Shown here: piece by piece, positions 10,991 to 21,970 of the stretch
Numbering within the stretch: the stretch's first letter is position 1
How the letters are laid out: every line of letters begins with the position of its first letter
Assembly (NCBI RefSeq): GCF_963576675.1
Contig: NC_088914.1
Span: 21,369,001 to 21,433,000, forward strand
Length of the DNA: 64,000 nucleotides
Origin: Euphorbia lathyris
Taxonomy: Eukaryota > Streptophyta > Magnoliopsida > Malpighiales > Euphorbiaceae
Reading direction: 5' to 3'
Notes under the pieces: model-generated
What the model was told of the DNA's origin: nothing
Database searches by the model: none
What the model saw: only the letters and a program-made list of their open reading frames with translations
Translations under genes and position numbers: made by a program

Positions 10991-12646
10991 TTAGTTGCCA
11001 CTTTTCTCCCCCGTTTTGCCAGCATCAGCAGTAGGCAAATTGACGGTAGGGGCAGGAGACTTGGCTTGTTCTTGCAGCAAATGAATTTGACCCTCCAACG
11101 AATTCATGTGATTGACCATAGTCAACATGAGTGCGGTCATCTTGGTCATCTGAGCTTGTGTTGGTTGCTGCGCCTGAACCGAAGAGAAGTGGTTGATCAA
11201 GTCATGGATTTCACGTAGAATTTGGTGAGTTACAGGTGGATGAGAGGACTGGTCATGGTTTGGTGGAGGATGAGCTTGTTCTTGAAGCAGATTGTTAGCT
11301 GAGGCAATGACACGTCGTCCTGATTCAGTAGCACCTAAGTGTGCAAATTTGGCAGGAGTGGGCTCGCACTGAGTGCCTTGAGTAGCAGCAGGACTACGGG
11401 GTGTGTTGACTTCAGGTGCTGAGTTGCTTTGAGGTTGGAGTTGAGCTTCTTTTGGACTAGCAGGGGTTTTGGCTTGTTTCTCACTTTGAGGAACAGAGGC
11501 TTGTTTTTGTGGAGAACCCTTTTGAGTAATGTTGGGCTCAGGGACAGTTTCTTCTTCTGTTCTCATTTTCTTCTGAGCTGACTCAGCTATGTCCTGATCA
11601 GCTTTCTTTTTGTTCCTTTCCATTAGCCGTACCTTTCTGGGGACAGTACGAATATCCTTCGAGCAGGCTCCCTTTTTCTTCTTCTTCTCATCTTGAGCAA
11701 TCTCAGATGGCACAGTAGAAGTATACTCAGTTTGAGCAGTTTCAGCCATAACATGAGCTATAGCATCATCCAGATCTGTTAGATTTTCCATTTCTCCAAT
11801 GGGTTGCGCAGTGTCAGCCATAATATCCTCCTTCTCAGTGCTTCCATTTCCGTCATATCCTTTCAAGGGTTGACTATGTGATAGGCCATTCAGCACTCCT
11901 GCAGTGATAACATTTCCTGAGGAACTTATTTCACCTATAGTCTCTATATTCTTGTCCTGAATTATCTTTGTGATGAGATAACCCAAGCGAAGCTTCCTTC
12001 CACTTCGTTGAAAAGCTCCGACCAAAAAGACAGGAAGATTGAATGGAGTGCCTGTCAGCATATGCCAGATGAAACATTGTTCAAAGTTTGAGGCGGATGA
12101 AGGTGAGCTGAGTTTAGGAAAGATGAAGTTGGTCAGCATGAAATGGACCATCTTCTGATTTTTGCCCATGCAGGTGCTGGGTACTTCTCCTTTGTAGTCT
12201 CTGGGTTTACAGAACCCCTTCATCTTTTCTGCGATGGCTTTTGGTATGGGCTCCTTTGTTGTCCTGAACTGTATTCCTGTGTTTGGTATTTCCAGTAGTG
12301 TTGCTAGATAATCAGGAGTGATCACTATCTTTTGACCTTTAACTGTGGTCTCTAAGTAGTCGGAGTCATCTGCATCAACGTGCAGGTTGGAGTAGAATTC
12401 TCTCACTATCGTGGGATAGGTTTGTCCGGAAAGAGAGAAGAGACCTTTCCATTTGTTCTTTTCTATCCATTCACAGAATGGTTTCTCAGAAGAGACGAAG
12501 CCAGAAGAAAAGTATCGGCTCCTTAGTACTTCTTGACTCTTGGCCCAAGAGTGTACTTTGATCATCCTTCTTACCATGCTAGTTGAAGGACCAGCCTGAT
12601 CAGTGGATTTTAGGTTTGGAGAGAAGGTACTTCTGTTGAAGGACAT
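10991..12646 (-). CDS. Element A ORF3, 551-aa protein with plant-transposon-type domain
   Basis: An intact frame on the same strand as pol, 471 bp after it and needing its own start (ATG at 12646). Residues about 50-250 form the conserved part: EKPFCEWI (54-61), YPTIVREFY (77-85), VKGQKIVI (102-109), CMGKNQKMVHF (159-169) and LVGAFQR (208-214). This resembles the 'putative plant transposon protein' domain found beside other plant LTR elements; that match is my recollection of motifs, not a search. The rest is hydrophilic, rich in Q, P, K and E, with a lysine run near 320 that could act as a nuclear signal. No signal peptide or membrane segment is visible, so an envelope role is not supported. 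Function unknown. Confidence 0.8.
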   Translation of the reverse strand: MSFNRSTFSPNLKSTDQAGPSTSMVRRMIKVHSWAKSQEVLRSRYFSSGFVSSEKPFCEWIEKNKWKGLFSLSGQTYPTIVREFYSNLHVDADDSDYLETTVKGQKIVITPDYLATLLEIPNTGIQFRTTKEPIPKAIAEKMKGFCKPRDYKGEVPSTCMGKNQKMVHFMLTNFIFPKLSSPSSASNFEQCFIWHMLTGTPFNLPVFLVGAFQRSGRKLRLGYLITKIIQDKNIETIGEISSSGNVITAGVLNGLSHSQPLKGYDGNGSTEKEDIMADTAQPIGEMENLTDLDDAIAHVMAETAQTEYTSTVPSEIAQDEKKKKKGACSKDIRTVPRKVRLMERNKKKADQDIAESAQKKMRTEEETVPEPNITQKGSPQKQASVPQSEKQAKTPASPKEAQLQPQSNSAPEVNTPRSPAATQGTQCEPTPAKFAHLGATESGRRVIASANNLLQEQAHPPPNHDQSSHPPVTHQILREIHDLINHFSSVQAQQPTQAQMTKMTALMLTMVNHMNSLEGQIHLLQEQAKSPAPTVNLPTADAGKTGEKSGN

Positions 12647-12739
12647 TTTTGAAGTTCTGAGGCTCTTAAGTGCTTAAGGAAAATCTGAAGCTTTCTAAAG
12701 TTCAGTATGCGTGGAGAGTGGTAGTGGGAAAATACCTAC

Positions 12740-12853
12740 TATTTATAGATTTTTAACTTAGGTTTGCGTTTGAATTTAAGTCGGTTTTGCCCTTGGGTTG
12801 TCCAATCGGCAGAAAATCTGACATTTATGACACTTTTAAGACGTATTCGGCGC
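12740..12853 (-). promoter_or_regulatory. Candidate internal promoter of element A ORF3
   Basis: TATAAATA lies at 12740-12747 (plus-strand TATTTATA), 94 bp before the ORF3 ATG. Seventy bases further upstream is a block (12818-12853) shared with elements X and Y, here split by about 11 extra bases: CTGACATTTATGACAC and ATTCGGCGC on the plus strand. A dyad AGTAGG..CCCACT directly follows the TATA box. The three-way conservation is what supports the call. Confidence 0.6.
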
Positions 12854-13117
12854 ATGCGCAGTACAGGTGTCATTACGCGTGTGGTGGCATTAAATGCTAA
12901 TAATTACTTTTACTCAGTGTTTGATGATATAAACGTTTCGTATTCTGAGTAGTCAGTTTTGTTCAATGGATAGTTGAGAGGTTTAGTTACTCGGCATGAG
13001 ATAACTCACTCAGTGTGCATTTATTTCTGGGCATGTGATTTTGACAGATACTCTTTAAAATACTCAGCATTTTAACATTCATTCAGCATACATCATATCA
13101 CATTTTTACTTAGGAAT
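12854..13117 (-). other. Rest of the element A pol-ORF3 spacer
   Basis: Non-coding. Several ACTCAG/CTGAGT words, common throughout family 2, occur here; no other structure is clear. Confidence 0.5.
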
Positions 13118-16100
13118 TTAAGACAGTGGATTAAACATACCAATGGCTTCTCTCAGTATGCTAAATTGCTCTCGTGCTAGAGGCTTTGTAAAGATATCAG
13201 CAAGCTGCTCATCTGTTGGCACATAAGTCAGCTTAATTTCTTTCTTGAGTACATGATCTCTGATGAAGTGATGCCTTATGCTGACATGCTTCATCCTGCT
13301 GTGCTGGATTGGGTTCTTTGAGAGGTCAATTGCACTCTTGTTGTCGCATTTGACTTCAATTGTCTTTGTTTGAACACCATAATCTTCAAGCTGTTGCTTA
13401 ATCCATAGGACTTGAGCAACACAGTTTCCAGCAGCAATGTACTCAGCTTCAGTTGTGGATAGGGCTACTGACGCCTGCTTCTTGCTGAACCAAGATACAA
13501 GACAGCTTCCTAGGAAATGGCATCCTCCAGAGGTGCTTTTTCTTTCCAGCTTGTCTCGTCCATAGTCAGCGTCAGTGTATCCAATGAGTGTAAAGTCATG
13601 AGTATTTGGATACCACAAACCTGCATTTACTGAGCTTTGCAAATATCTAAGGATCCTTTTTACAGCTATGTAATGGGATTCCTTAGGGTTAGCTTGATAT
13701 CTAGCACAATAACATACTGAGAACTGAATGTCTGGCCTACTTGCTGTTAAGTAAAGTAAAGAGCCAATCATACCTCGGTATAACTTGCTGTCTACTGACT
13801 TACCATTTTCATCAGCACAGAGGACAGTGTCAGTGCCCATAGGAGTGGATATTGGCTTACAATGTTCTAGTTCATATTTCTTCAATATCTCCTTGGCATA
13901 TTTAGCCTGACTGATGAATATGCCATTCTTTCCTTGTTTAATTTGAAGTCCGAGGAAGAAGTTGAGTTCTCCCATCATTGACATTTCGAATTCAGTCTGC
14001 ATTTGTTTGCTAAATTCATTGCACATAGATTCATTAGTAGCACCAAATATAATGTCATCTACATATATTTGTGCCAGCAGGGTATCTTTACCCTTTCTTT
14101 TAATGAATAAGGTTGTATCAGCTTGACCGTGACATAATTTCTAGTCAGTAAGAAGTTGGTCAGCCTCCCATACCAAGCACGTGGTGCTTGCTTGAGGCCA
14201 TACAGAGCCTTTTTGAGTTTGTAAACGTGGTTTGGGAACTTAGAATCCTCAAACCCTGGAGGCTGATTGACATAGACCTCCTCGTTTATTACTCCATTAA
14301 GAAATGCACTTTTAACATCCATTTGAAACAGTTTAAAATTCATATACGATGCATATGCACATAAAATCCTAATTGCTTCTAGCCTTGCCACTGGGGCAAA
14401 GGTCTCACCGTAGTTAATACCTTCTTGCTGACTGTAGCCCTGAGCTACAAGTCTTGCCTTGTTTCTGACTACGTTTCCTTGTTCATCCAGCTTGTTCCTG
14501 AAGACCCATCTCGTTCCAATGGTCTTTTGGCTCCTAGGATGTGGCACTAGTTCCCACACATTATTCCTCCTGAACTGATTGAGTTCCTCTTGCATGGCAT
14601 TCATCCAGAATTCGTCATCCTCAGCTTCGGCAAAGTTCTTCGGCTCCTGTACTGAGACAAAAGCTACATTGCCGAGATACTTCCTTAGTTGATTTCTTGT
14701 CATCAGCGTATTTCCAGCTGAGTCAAGAATTGCATTTTCTGAATGCCCTCTTGGGACTCTTATCTCCTTGGGTAGATTTATGTCTTGTTCTATCTGTGTT
14801 TCAACATTCTCTGCAGAAGTAGATTGGTCAGTGAAAGTAATCTTAGGTTCACTCTTACTCTTGGTCAACCGTTTTGTGAAGGACTCAGTAGCTGGTTCTT
14901 GATCAGTAGGTGCTGAGTTTGGTTCATCTTCTATCAGCGGCTGGTATCTTCCTGCAGGGTCAGTTTCATCGAATTGCACATGTATAGATTCTTCTAATAC
15001 TTGAGTTCTCTTATTAAAAACTCTGTATGCTTTGCTGTTTGTTGAGTAGCATAGAAAGATAGCCTCATCAGCTTTTGAATCAAATTTGGCTAAGCTATCT
15101 TTGGTATTTAAAATAAAGCATCTACAGCCAAAGGCACGAAAGTATCCAATGTTGGGCTTTCGTCCTTTCCAAAGTTCATAAGGGGTTTTCTTAAGTATAG
15201 GTCTAACTAGAGCCCTATTTAGAATATAGCATGCTGTGTTAACAGCTTCTCCCCAAAAATACTTTGGAAGCCTATGCTCATCCAGCATTGTCCCGGCAAT
15301 CTCAACCAGAGTTCTGTTCTTCCTTTCAACAACCCCATTTTGCTGAGGCGTTCTAGGAGCAGAGAAATTGTGGTCAATGCCGCTGGCTTCACAGAATTCA
15401 ACAAACTTTTGGTTTTTGAATTCTCCACCGTTATCACTACGGATATGAGCTAATTTTAGGTCTCTCTCATTTTCAATTTTTCTAACCAAGTTTGAAAATG
15501 TCTCAAAGGTCTCGTCCTTACTGGTCAGCAGGATAACCCATGTGTACCGAGAGAAATCATCTACAATAACCAAGGAAAACCTTCTTCCACCCAGACTCAG
15601 CGGCTGGACTGGACCAAAGAGATCCAAGTGTAGCATTTCTAACGGACGCTTAGTTGAGACAATGTTTTTACTGTGAAAAGATTGCTTGGTTTGTTTTCCA
15701 GCTTGGCAAGCATGGCATAATTGATCTTTTTGAAATTTAAGTTCAGGCAGTCCCTCAACCAATTGCTTTCTTGCTAATTTGGCCAGGAGGTCCATGCTTA
15801 CATGACCAAGTCTCCTGTGCCATAGCCAGGAATTTTCTTCCTTTGTTACTAAGCATACAGTTTTTGAAAACTTTTTCTCTAAGTCTAGCATAAAGACATT
15901 ATCTATCCGAGGGGCAGTTAAAATTAACTCATTAGTTTTACCCTCGTATATTTTACATCCAGTAGTATCAAATATAACTTTTCTCCCATTGTCACATAGC
16001 TGAGCTACGCTGAGTAAGTTATATTTGAGTCCGCTGACTAGGGAGACAGATTCAATAGTAGGGTTACCTCCGATGATTCCTGAGCCTACTATCTTACCCT

Positions 16101-16245
16101 TCTTGTTGTCTCCAAAACTTACACTCCCTCCTCGTTTACGTTCAAACGTGATGAACTGAGTTTCATCACCCGTCATATGCCTTGAGCATGCGCTGTCAAT
16201 ATACCACATCTTTGAATTCTCGGCACATCTCAGGCTTACCTGCAT
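13118..16245 (-). pseudogene. Element A pol (protease, integrase, reverse transcriptase, RNase H), one frameshift
   Basis: The frame starts at ATG 16245. Domains in order: protease with [15 protein letters not shown] (catalytic DSA); integrase zinc region with H-H-C-C pattern ending CHACQAGKQ; integrase catalytic D, D, E in DLFGPVQ, SDNGGEF and [11 protein letters not shown]; reverse transcriptase with [11 protein letters not shown] and YVDD; RNase H with YTDADYG and [10 protein letters not shown]. Compared with element Y, one base is missing near 14130, so the frame ending at 14059 loses its true continuation. The rest, YVDD onward, runs in another frame to 13118. Pol follows gag in a different frame (stop at 16251-16253, ATG at 16245). 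Confidence 0.92.
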
Positions 16246-16250
16246 TGTAA

Positions 16251-18005
16251 CTAGTTACTTTTAGGTACCCAATTCTTTTTGGGTCCTGACTTGTTAGGTG
16301 CAACAGGTATAGCATCATATTTTATTTTATGGCAACATATATTGATAGTATGGCCATTCTTTCCACAGAAGTCACAACTGACCTTCTGTTTAGGATTTTT
16401 TACTAACTTGTCAGCACCCCAGTGTTGAGCGTGCCAGCACACTTTAGTAGTGTGTCCTAACTTCCCACAAAAGTCACATTGGACTTTTCGCTGGGGATTT
16501 CGTCTCTGTTGAGTACCTTGGTACTGTGTACCTTGATACTGAGTTCTCAGCGGAAAATTGTTTTTGTTTGGAACCTTTAATTGGTTCTGAATGGTTGTGA
16601 CATCCTTCCTCAGTTTTTTTGAAACTGACTGGACTTCAGAGACAGACTCATGAATGATTTTCATATTTTCATGCAAAACTGAGTTGTCTTGAAGAAGGTA
16701 TCTGAGGTCACTCAGTTTGACCTCTTCTACTTCATCACAGCGCCGGCTGAGTGCTTTAATCTTCCTGTTACACTTTTTAACAAGTGTATAGAGATCACTC
16801 AGGGCGTTACCCATTTCATTTCTGAGTTGAGAGAGTGAGATTACCTCATTAGATTGCTCTTCATTATCTGACTCATCAGATTGGTCAGCATGCTCAGAAA
16901 TGCATGGCTCAGCAAGTTCGTCAGCCATAAAGCATATCTTCGCTGACTCGGTGGCCTCAGTTTCTGTTGATGAAGATTCATCACTGTCACTCCAAGTAGC
17001 CACCATTGCCTTCTTCCCACTTTTCTTGTCTTTCCTCAGCGTGGGGCAGTTTGACTTAATATGGCCATCTTGGTGGCACTCAAAGCATGTAATGGGCTTT
17101 GAGCTGTCCTTTCTGTATTTGTTGTCGCTTGAGTCAGCCTTATACTTATCAAACTTTTTGTAAGGCTTTTTAGAATATTTGTCGTTCTTCCTGAACAACC
17201 TCTTCATCTTTCTTGTGAACATAGCCATCTCCTCATCATCAGTTGAACTCCCGTCAGTGGAGTCAGCCTTCATGACAAGTGACTTCTGCTTCTTGTCATC
17301 AGATTTTTCCTTCACCTCAAAGTTTTTCATGGATATCTCATGGGTCAGCAATGAACCGATGAGTTCGTCATATTTGTAGGTGGTTAAATCCTGAGCTTCC
17401 TCAACTGCTGCCTTCTTTGCTTGCTAGTCTTTTGGAAGACTCCTGAGTATCTTTTTGACTTGTTCTTCCTCAGTGAAGATTTTTCCAAGTCTCTTGAGCT
17501 CATTAATGATGTTGGTGAACCTTGCGTTCATGTCTGAAATGCCCTCATCATTGTTCATCTCGAACAGCTCGTACAGTCTCATCTGCTGATTCACCTTGGA
17601 TTCTTTTACTTTGTTTGTTCCCTCGTAGGTGACTTCCAGCTTTTTCCAGATCTCTTGTGCCGACTCACAACCTGAGATTTTGTTATATTCTGCAGCATCG
17701 AGCGCACAGTGAAGCATATTGATAGCCGAAGCATGGTTTTGAAGCTTCTTAAGATCATCCTCTGTCCATTCAACCTCAGCTTTAACAACTGACTGGCCAG
17801 CAACAACTTTCACAGGTACAAACGGGCCTTGGACTATAGATAGCCAGGCACTCATGTTTGTAGCTTGAATGAAGTTCTTTATCCTATTCTTCCAAAAGGT
17901 ATAGTTTGACCCGAAGAATAGGGGAGGCCTGGTAATGGACAGCCCCTCAGGTAATATCTGAGTTGTCTGGTTTCCAGGGAGAAACCGAGTGCTGTTTTCA
18001 CCCAT
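16251..18005 (-). pseudogene. Element A gag, one nonsense codon
   Basis: I start at the ATG at 18005 (MGENSTRF), as in element Y, rather than the upstream TTG. The N-terminal part (PPLFFGSNYTFWKNR, then INMLHCALDAAEY) is the copia-type Gag domain (UBN2 family). A TAG at 17424-17426 replaces the tryptophan of KDWQAKK. After it come an acidic linker and three CCHC knuckles: CFECHQDGHIKSNC, CDFCGKLGHTTKVC and CDFCGKNGHTINIC, the last two close together near the C-terminus. Gag forms the particle and binds genomic RNA. Confidence 0.92.
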
Positions 18006-18053
18006 GGTATGGATCAACTCAAGGTTGTTAGACCTTTAGTAATGAGCTTTTAA

Positions 18054-18065
18054 GCTCTGATACCA
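18054..18065 (-). other. Element A tRNA primer-binding site
   Basis: TGGTATCAGAGC in minus orientation, two bases from the LTR end at 18068. It is complementary to the 3' end of plant initiator methionine tRNA, the usual copia primer. Confidence 0.9.
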
Positions 18066-18067
18066 CT

Positions 18068-19421
18068 TGTTGGTCCCTTGTAAGGTTGGAAGTATAGTTC
18101 CAAGGGGGGGGGGGTTAGGAACTATTCTACCTTTTAATACGATTAGGGCAGATTTCTTTTCTTTTAGAAAAGATTATATGACAGCGGCGCTAATCAATCG
18201 ATAAGACACTGGCTTAGTCAACTAGTGACTAGGTCAGTTTCGTTGCTTAGATCAGGAAATAGCACTTAGAGCCTATTCCTGACTTAATTCGTTGGCAGCG
18301 CACAACTCAGCTTGACCTCTTTTACTTGGTCAGTTTTAGTTTGTTTTAAGCAAGCAATATAAATAAGGAGTTAAGGTTTAGAAATACTTCACTCAGCAGA
18401 TTTATCCAGGTTCGGCTTCTTCTAAGCCTACGTCCTGTCCCCGGAACACTTCCGAGATTTCAAATCCTCTACTGAGCTCTTTAAAGGTAGAGCCTCAAAC
18501 CTTTTACAATATCAGCAATTGAGTATGACAAGAGTACCTTCCTCTATACTTCTACTCAATCCTAATCTCTCCGCTGAGTACTTAAAACCGAGTACTCAGC
18601 CTCTCCTTTCTATTCCTAGAAATGATTAAGATTTGTCCTAAACAACAATTGCTAAAAGACCTTAGATGATTGAGAATCAATCACTCTAGACTTTTACACA
18701 AATGAATAAGCTTGTAGTGTAAGAATTTGCTTTGCTTTTGATGGAGAACTTTTGTACACGTTTGATCAGCGTAACGGCTTTTGCTCAAAGTTCTCTAATG
18801 GAATGTGGATTCTGAATGCTCTATTTATAGAGAGCTGTGAGAGCTTCTGGTTATTTCGAATTTCGAAATAACCGTTGGAGGGAAACGGCTACAGGTCGTT
18901 TTCACTCAGTCTGTCAGCAGTTCTCTTAGCCAATCAGATTCCAGCATCTTCTGTTCTTCGGTCAGTGTGACAGTATGTTCCTCCATTTTAGGTAACGTCA
19001 ACCAGACAGCTTGCTGTGTCTTCTGATCTTTACTCAAAGAGGAAATACTTTGTCTGGAAGCTGTCTTGTGGTCAGCGGCTGTCTTGTACGTTTTGTCGAG
19101 ACAGCTCAGCAGCTTCATACCGAAGTTTTCTACGTGGATCTTCTCGATCCTTCTTTGCTCAGCATGCGTTTCATTACTTCAACGGCAGCATTTTGGAGAT
19201 ACGCGGGCTGAGTGATCTTGGGCTTGTTTGACTTGGGCCTTGACTTCCATATAGGGCTTGGGCCTTATGATCTTTATGTCTTATAACAATTATAAACTCA
19301 ACATTGAACAAACACATTAGTAACAATAAATCAAAGCATTTAAACTTAATGTGTTATAGAATATTTAATTTCACTTAATTAATTTTGTCAAATCAAAATC
19401 CTGTGGAAAGGTGTTTCAACA
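18068..19421 (-). mobile_element. Element A shared LTR, 1,354 bp
   Basis: Same ends as the LTR at 9089-10445. TATAAATA lies at 18822-18829 with the TTCGAA palindrome upstream of it. The right side (19422 onward) is a polypurine tract and ORF3; the left side is a primer site and gag. An LTR flanked this way joins two tandem units. Confidence 0.95.
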
Positions 19422-19966
19422 AACTCCCCCATTTTGATGTTGGCAAAACTAATCATCAAGGAACTCAGCTTTGAGCTCCCCTATGATAGTTGACCTTTTT
19501 AATTAAGTGAACTCCCCCGTAAGGGCTGAGCTACTGACTTAGTTTTATTCTAAACATTCTAAGGTTTAATTGAATAAGTCTAAGATCAGTTTTCAGGTAT
19601 AGGTCAGCTTATGGGACATATTCTATTTTACTCAGTATTCAGCGGAAGTAATGTATAGTGACAGAGCATAGCGCTGAGTAAATTATTTGTTCAATGGTTT
19701 ATATTTGACAAGTTCAAACATTTATACGCAGCATGCATTTCATATAATACTTAGCATTTGAAGGACGGATAACTAATAGTTAAATAGTAATGCAAGTATT
19801 CCAAAAGTAACAGAAGTTAGGCATATTGAATTTTTAAAAACAGAAGAGAATAAGGACAAGGCATAAAATTAAAATTCTTCTTCCTAACTTCTAACTCTCT
19901 AGTTTCTAACTTAGAGTTTCTTCCTAACTTCTAACTCTCTAGTTTCTAACTTAGAGTTCCTTCTCC
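19422..19966 (-). other. 3' untranslated region of the second element A unit
   Basis: Near-identical to 10446-10990, with about two differences seen by eye, and contains the same polypurine tracts. No gene. Confidence 0.8.
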
Positions 19967-21119
19967 TTAGTTGCCACTTTTCTCCCCCGTTTTGCCAGCA
20001 TCAGCAGTAGGCAAATTGACGGTAGGGGCAGGAGACTTGGCTTGTTCTTGCAGCAAATGAATTTGACCCTCCAACGAATTCATGTGATTGACCATAGTCA
20101 ACATGAGTGCGGTCATCTTGGTCATCTGAGCTTGTGTTGGTTGCTGCGCCTGAACCGAAGAGAAGTGGTTGATCAAGTCATGGATTTCACGTAGAATTTG
20201 GTGAGTTACAGGTGGATGAGAGGACTGGTCATGGTTTGGTGGAGGATGAGCTTGTTCTTGAAGCAGATTGTTAGCTGAGGCAATGACACGTCGTCCTGAT
20301 TCAGTAGCACCTAAGTGTGCAAATTTGGCAGGAGTGGGCTCGCACTGAGTGCCTTGAGTAGCAGCAGGACTACGGGGTGTGTTGACTTCAGGTGCTGAGT
20401 TGCTTTGAGGTTGGAGTTGAGCTTCTTTTGGACTAGCAGGGGTTTTGGCTTGTTTCTCACTTTGAGGAACAGAGGCTTGTTTTTGTGGAGAACCCTTTTG
20501 AGTAATGTTGGGCTCAGGGACAGTTTCTTCTTCTGTTCTCATTTTCTTCTGAGCTGACTCAGCTATGTCCTGATCAGCTTTCTTTTTGTTCCTTTCCATT
20601 AGCCGTACCTTTCTGGGGACAGTACGAATATCCTTCGAGCAGGCTCCCTTTTTCTTCTTCTTCTCATCTTGAGCAATCTCAGATGGCACAGTAGAAGTAT
20701 ACTCAGTTTGAGCAGTTTCAGCCATAACATGAGCTATAGCATCATTCAGATCTGTTAGATTTTCCATTTCTCCAATGGGTTGCGCAGTGTCAACCATAAT
20801 ATCCTCCTTCTCAGTGCTTCCATTTCCGTCATATCCTTTCAAGGGTTGACTATGTGATAGGCCATTCAGCACTCCTGCAGTGATAACATTTCCTGAGGAA
20901 CTTATTTCACCTATAGTCTCTATATTCTTGTCCTGAATTATCTTTGTGATGAGATAACCCAAGCGAAGCTTCCTTCCACTTCGTTGAAAAGCTCCGACCA
21001 AAAAGACAGGAAGATTGAATGGAGTGCCTGTCAGCATATGCCAGATGAAACATTGTTCAAAGTTTGAGGCGGATGAAGGTGAGCTGAGTTTAGGAAAGAT
21101 GAAGTTGGTCAGCATGAAA
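19967..21119 (-). pseudogene. Second copy of ORF3, truncated at its N-terminus
   Basis: Matches residues from about MLTNFIF (170) to the C-terminus of the A ORF3, with only about two base changes over 1.15 kb (for example aspartate to asparagine in LTDLDDA). Identity stops after CAGCATGAAA at 21119; beyond that is hAT sequence. The conserved N-terminal half and all upstream genes of this unit are missing. Confidence 0.9.
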
Positions 21120-21177
21120 AGACAAGATATTTATATGAATCAGTCCTTACAAATTGAGTTCTTTACAATTAAATTTC

Positions 21178-21300
21178 TCTACTATAAGTTCTTCTTTATA
21201 TTCACTTACAATTGTGCTCAACTACAATTATTCTAATCTGGTTCTCTACAAGTTCTTCTTCACACTCACTTACAATTTTGCTCAACTATTCTAATCTGGA
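21178..21300. repeat. Two imperfect tandem copies of a roughly 60-bp sequence
   Basis: Copies at about 21178-21241 and 21242-21300 share AAGTTCTTCTT, CACTTACAATT, GCTCAACTA and ATTCTAATCTGG in order. They lie in the non-coding part of the hAT remnant. No function is suggested. Confidence 0.65.
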
Positions 21301-21430
21301 TTGATTTTTGTTCACCGATTCATCTTATCAGGTATAAAATTATTGTTCCCCATTTAATACTTCCTTTTATTTTTCTTTAGGTGACTTTGCTATAATTTTT
21401 ATAGTTTCCATATTTTGTTTGTTATCTGCA

Positions 21431-21607
21431 GAAAGAAGTTTTTCAAAATTAAAGTTAATTAAAAATTATTTACTTTCTACTATGTCACAGGAACGATTAA
21501 ATGGATTAGCTTTATTGTCTATTGAAAATGAGACATTAAAGGATATTGAATATAAAAGTTTAATTAGTGATTTTGCATCTCAACGGGCTAGAACAATTTT
21601 TAGATGA
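21431..21607 (+). pseudogene. hAT transposase C-terminal fragment (dimerisation domain)
   Basis: Reads ERSFSKLKLIKNYL, then TMSQERLNGLALLSIE, the signature of the hAT family C-terminal dimerisation region, and ends with TGA at 21605-21607. TATCTGCAG just before 21431 looks like a splice acceptor, so this is probably the last exon. The catalytic DDE residues would lie upstream and are gone. hAT transposase cuts and joins element ends as a dimer. Confidence 0.8.
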
Positions 21608-21677
21608 ATATTAAATTTGTAATTTCATGTATTTCTAAAAGTTGTAAGGTATTCCTCCGCCAAAAGATATGATGATA

Positions 21678-21858
21678 AAAAAAGGGGCGGCCCGATCGCA
21701 CTACGCATCCCCGCTGAGCGAGGGTCCGAGGATGGGTCCCACCACAAGGGTGTACTGGGGGCAAGCCTTCCCCTGCCAATTTATTTGGCAAGAGGCCGCT
21801 CCTAAGACTCAAACCCATGACCTCTTGGTCACACGACAACAACGTTTACCGTTGCGCC
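21678..21858 (-). mobile_element. tRNA-derived SINE (Au-like), minus strand, duplication ATGATGATA
   Basis: In minus orientation it starts with TGGCGCAACGG at 21859-21849, an RNA polymerase III box A. Box B GGTTTGAGTC is at 21815-21806 and the body ends near 21678 in a run of T. ATGATGATA flanks it at 21669-21677 and 21859-21867. The body (GCCTTCCCCTGCC, GGGGCGGCCCGAT) is like the widespread plant Au SINE; that family name is from memory. It sits inside the hAT remnant. The open frame across it is not a gene. Confidence 0.8.
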
Positions 21859-21970
21859 ATGATGATATTATACTTAAATACATCTATTTATTTTTATAGT
21901 TTTGCTTGTATATAAGGGCCCATATTTTATATTTCGCCTACGGCCTCAAGTAGTCCCGAGCCGACCCTGG

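Larger units (their letters stand above)
9089..21119 (-). mobile_element. Element A: family 2 (Sirevirus-like) copia element with an attached truncated second unit
   Basis: Order in minus orientation, right to left: truncated second ORF3 (21119-19967), LTR (19421-18068), primer site, gag, pol, ORF3, LTR (10445-9089). The middle LTR has a polypurine tract on one side and a primer-binding site on the other, so it serves two units; the period is about 8,976 bp. The unit 9089-19421 is about 10.3 kb. The left edge is a clean junction in LINE ORF2 with flank ACTAC (9084-9088). The right edge is a deletion joint to a hAT remnant, so the matching duplication is lost. Confidence 0.9.
21120..21970 (+). 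mobile_element. hAT transposon remnant (3' part), carrying a SINE
   Basis: Holds the C-terminal dimerisation region of a hAT transposase (21431-21607). It ends at 21970 with CCCGAGCCGACCCTGG, whose reverse complement starts CCAGGGTCGGCTCGG, like hAT terminal repeats. The 5' part and left terminal repeat are absent; the left edge is the joint with element A at about 21119. The LINE resumes directly after 21970. Confidence 0.7.

Noticed and set aside
12764..12952. 62-aa plus-strand frame between ORF3 and pol of A
   Set aside because: Opposite strand to the element and lies across the candidate promoter; no homologous frame in X or Y.
21669..21899. 76-aa plus-strand frame
   Set aside because: It runs through the SINE and its flanking duplication; an RNA polymerase III-derived repeat, not a gene.
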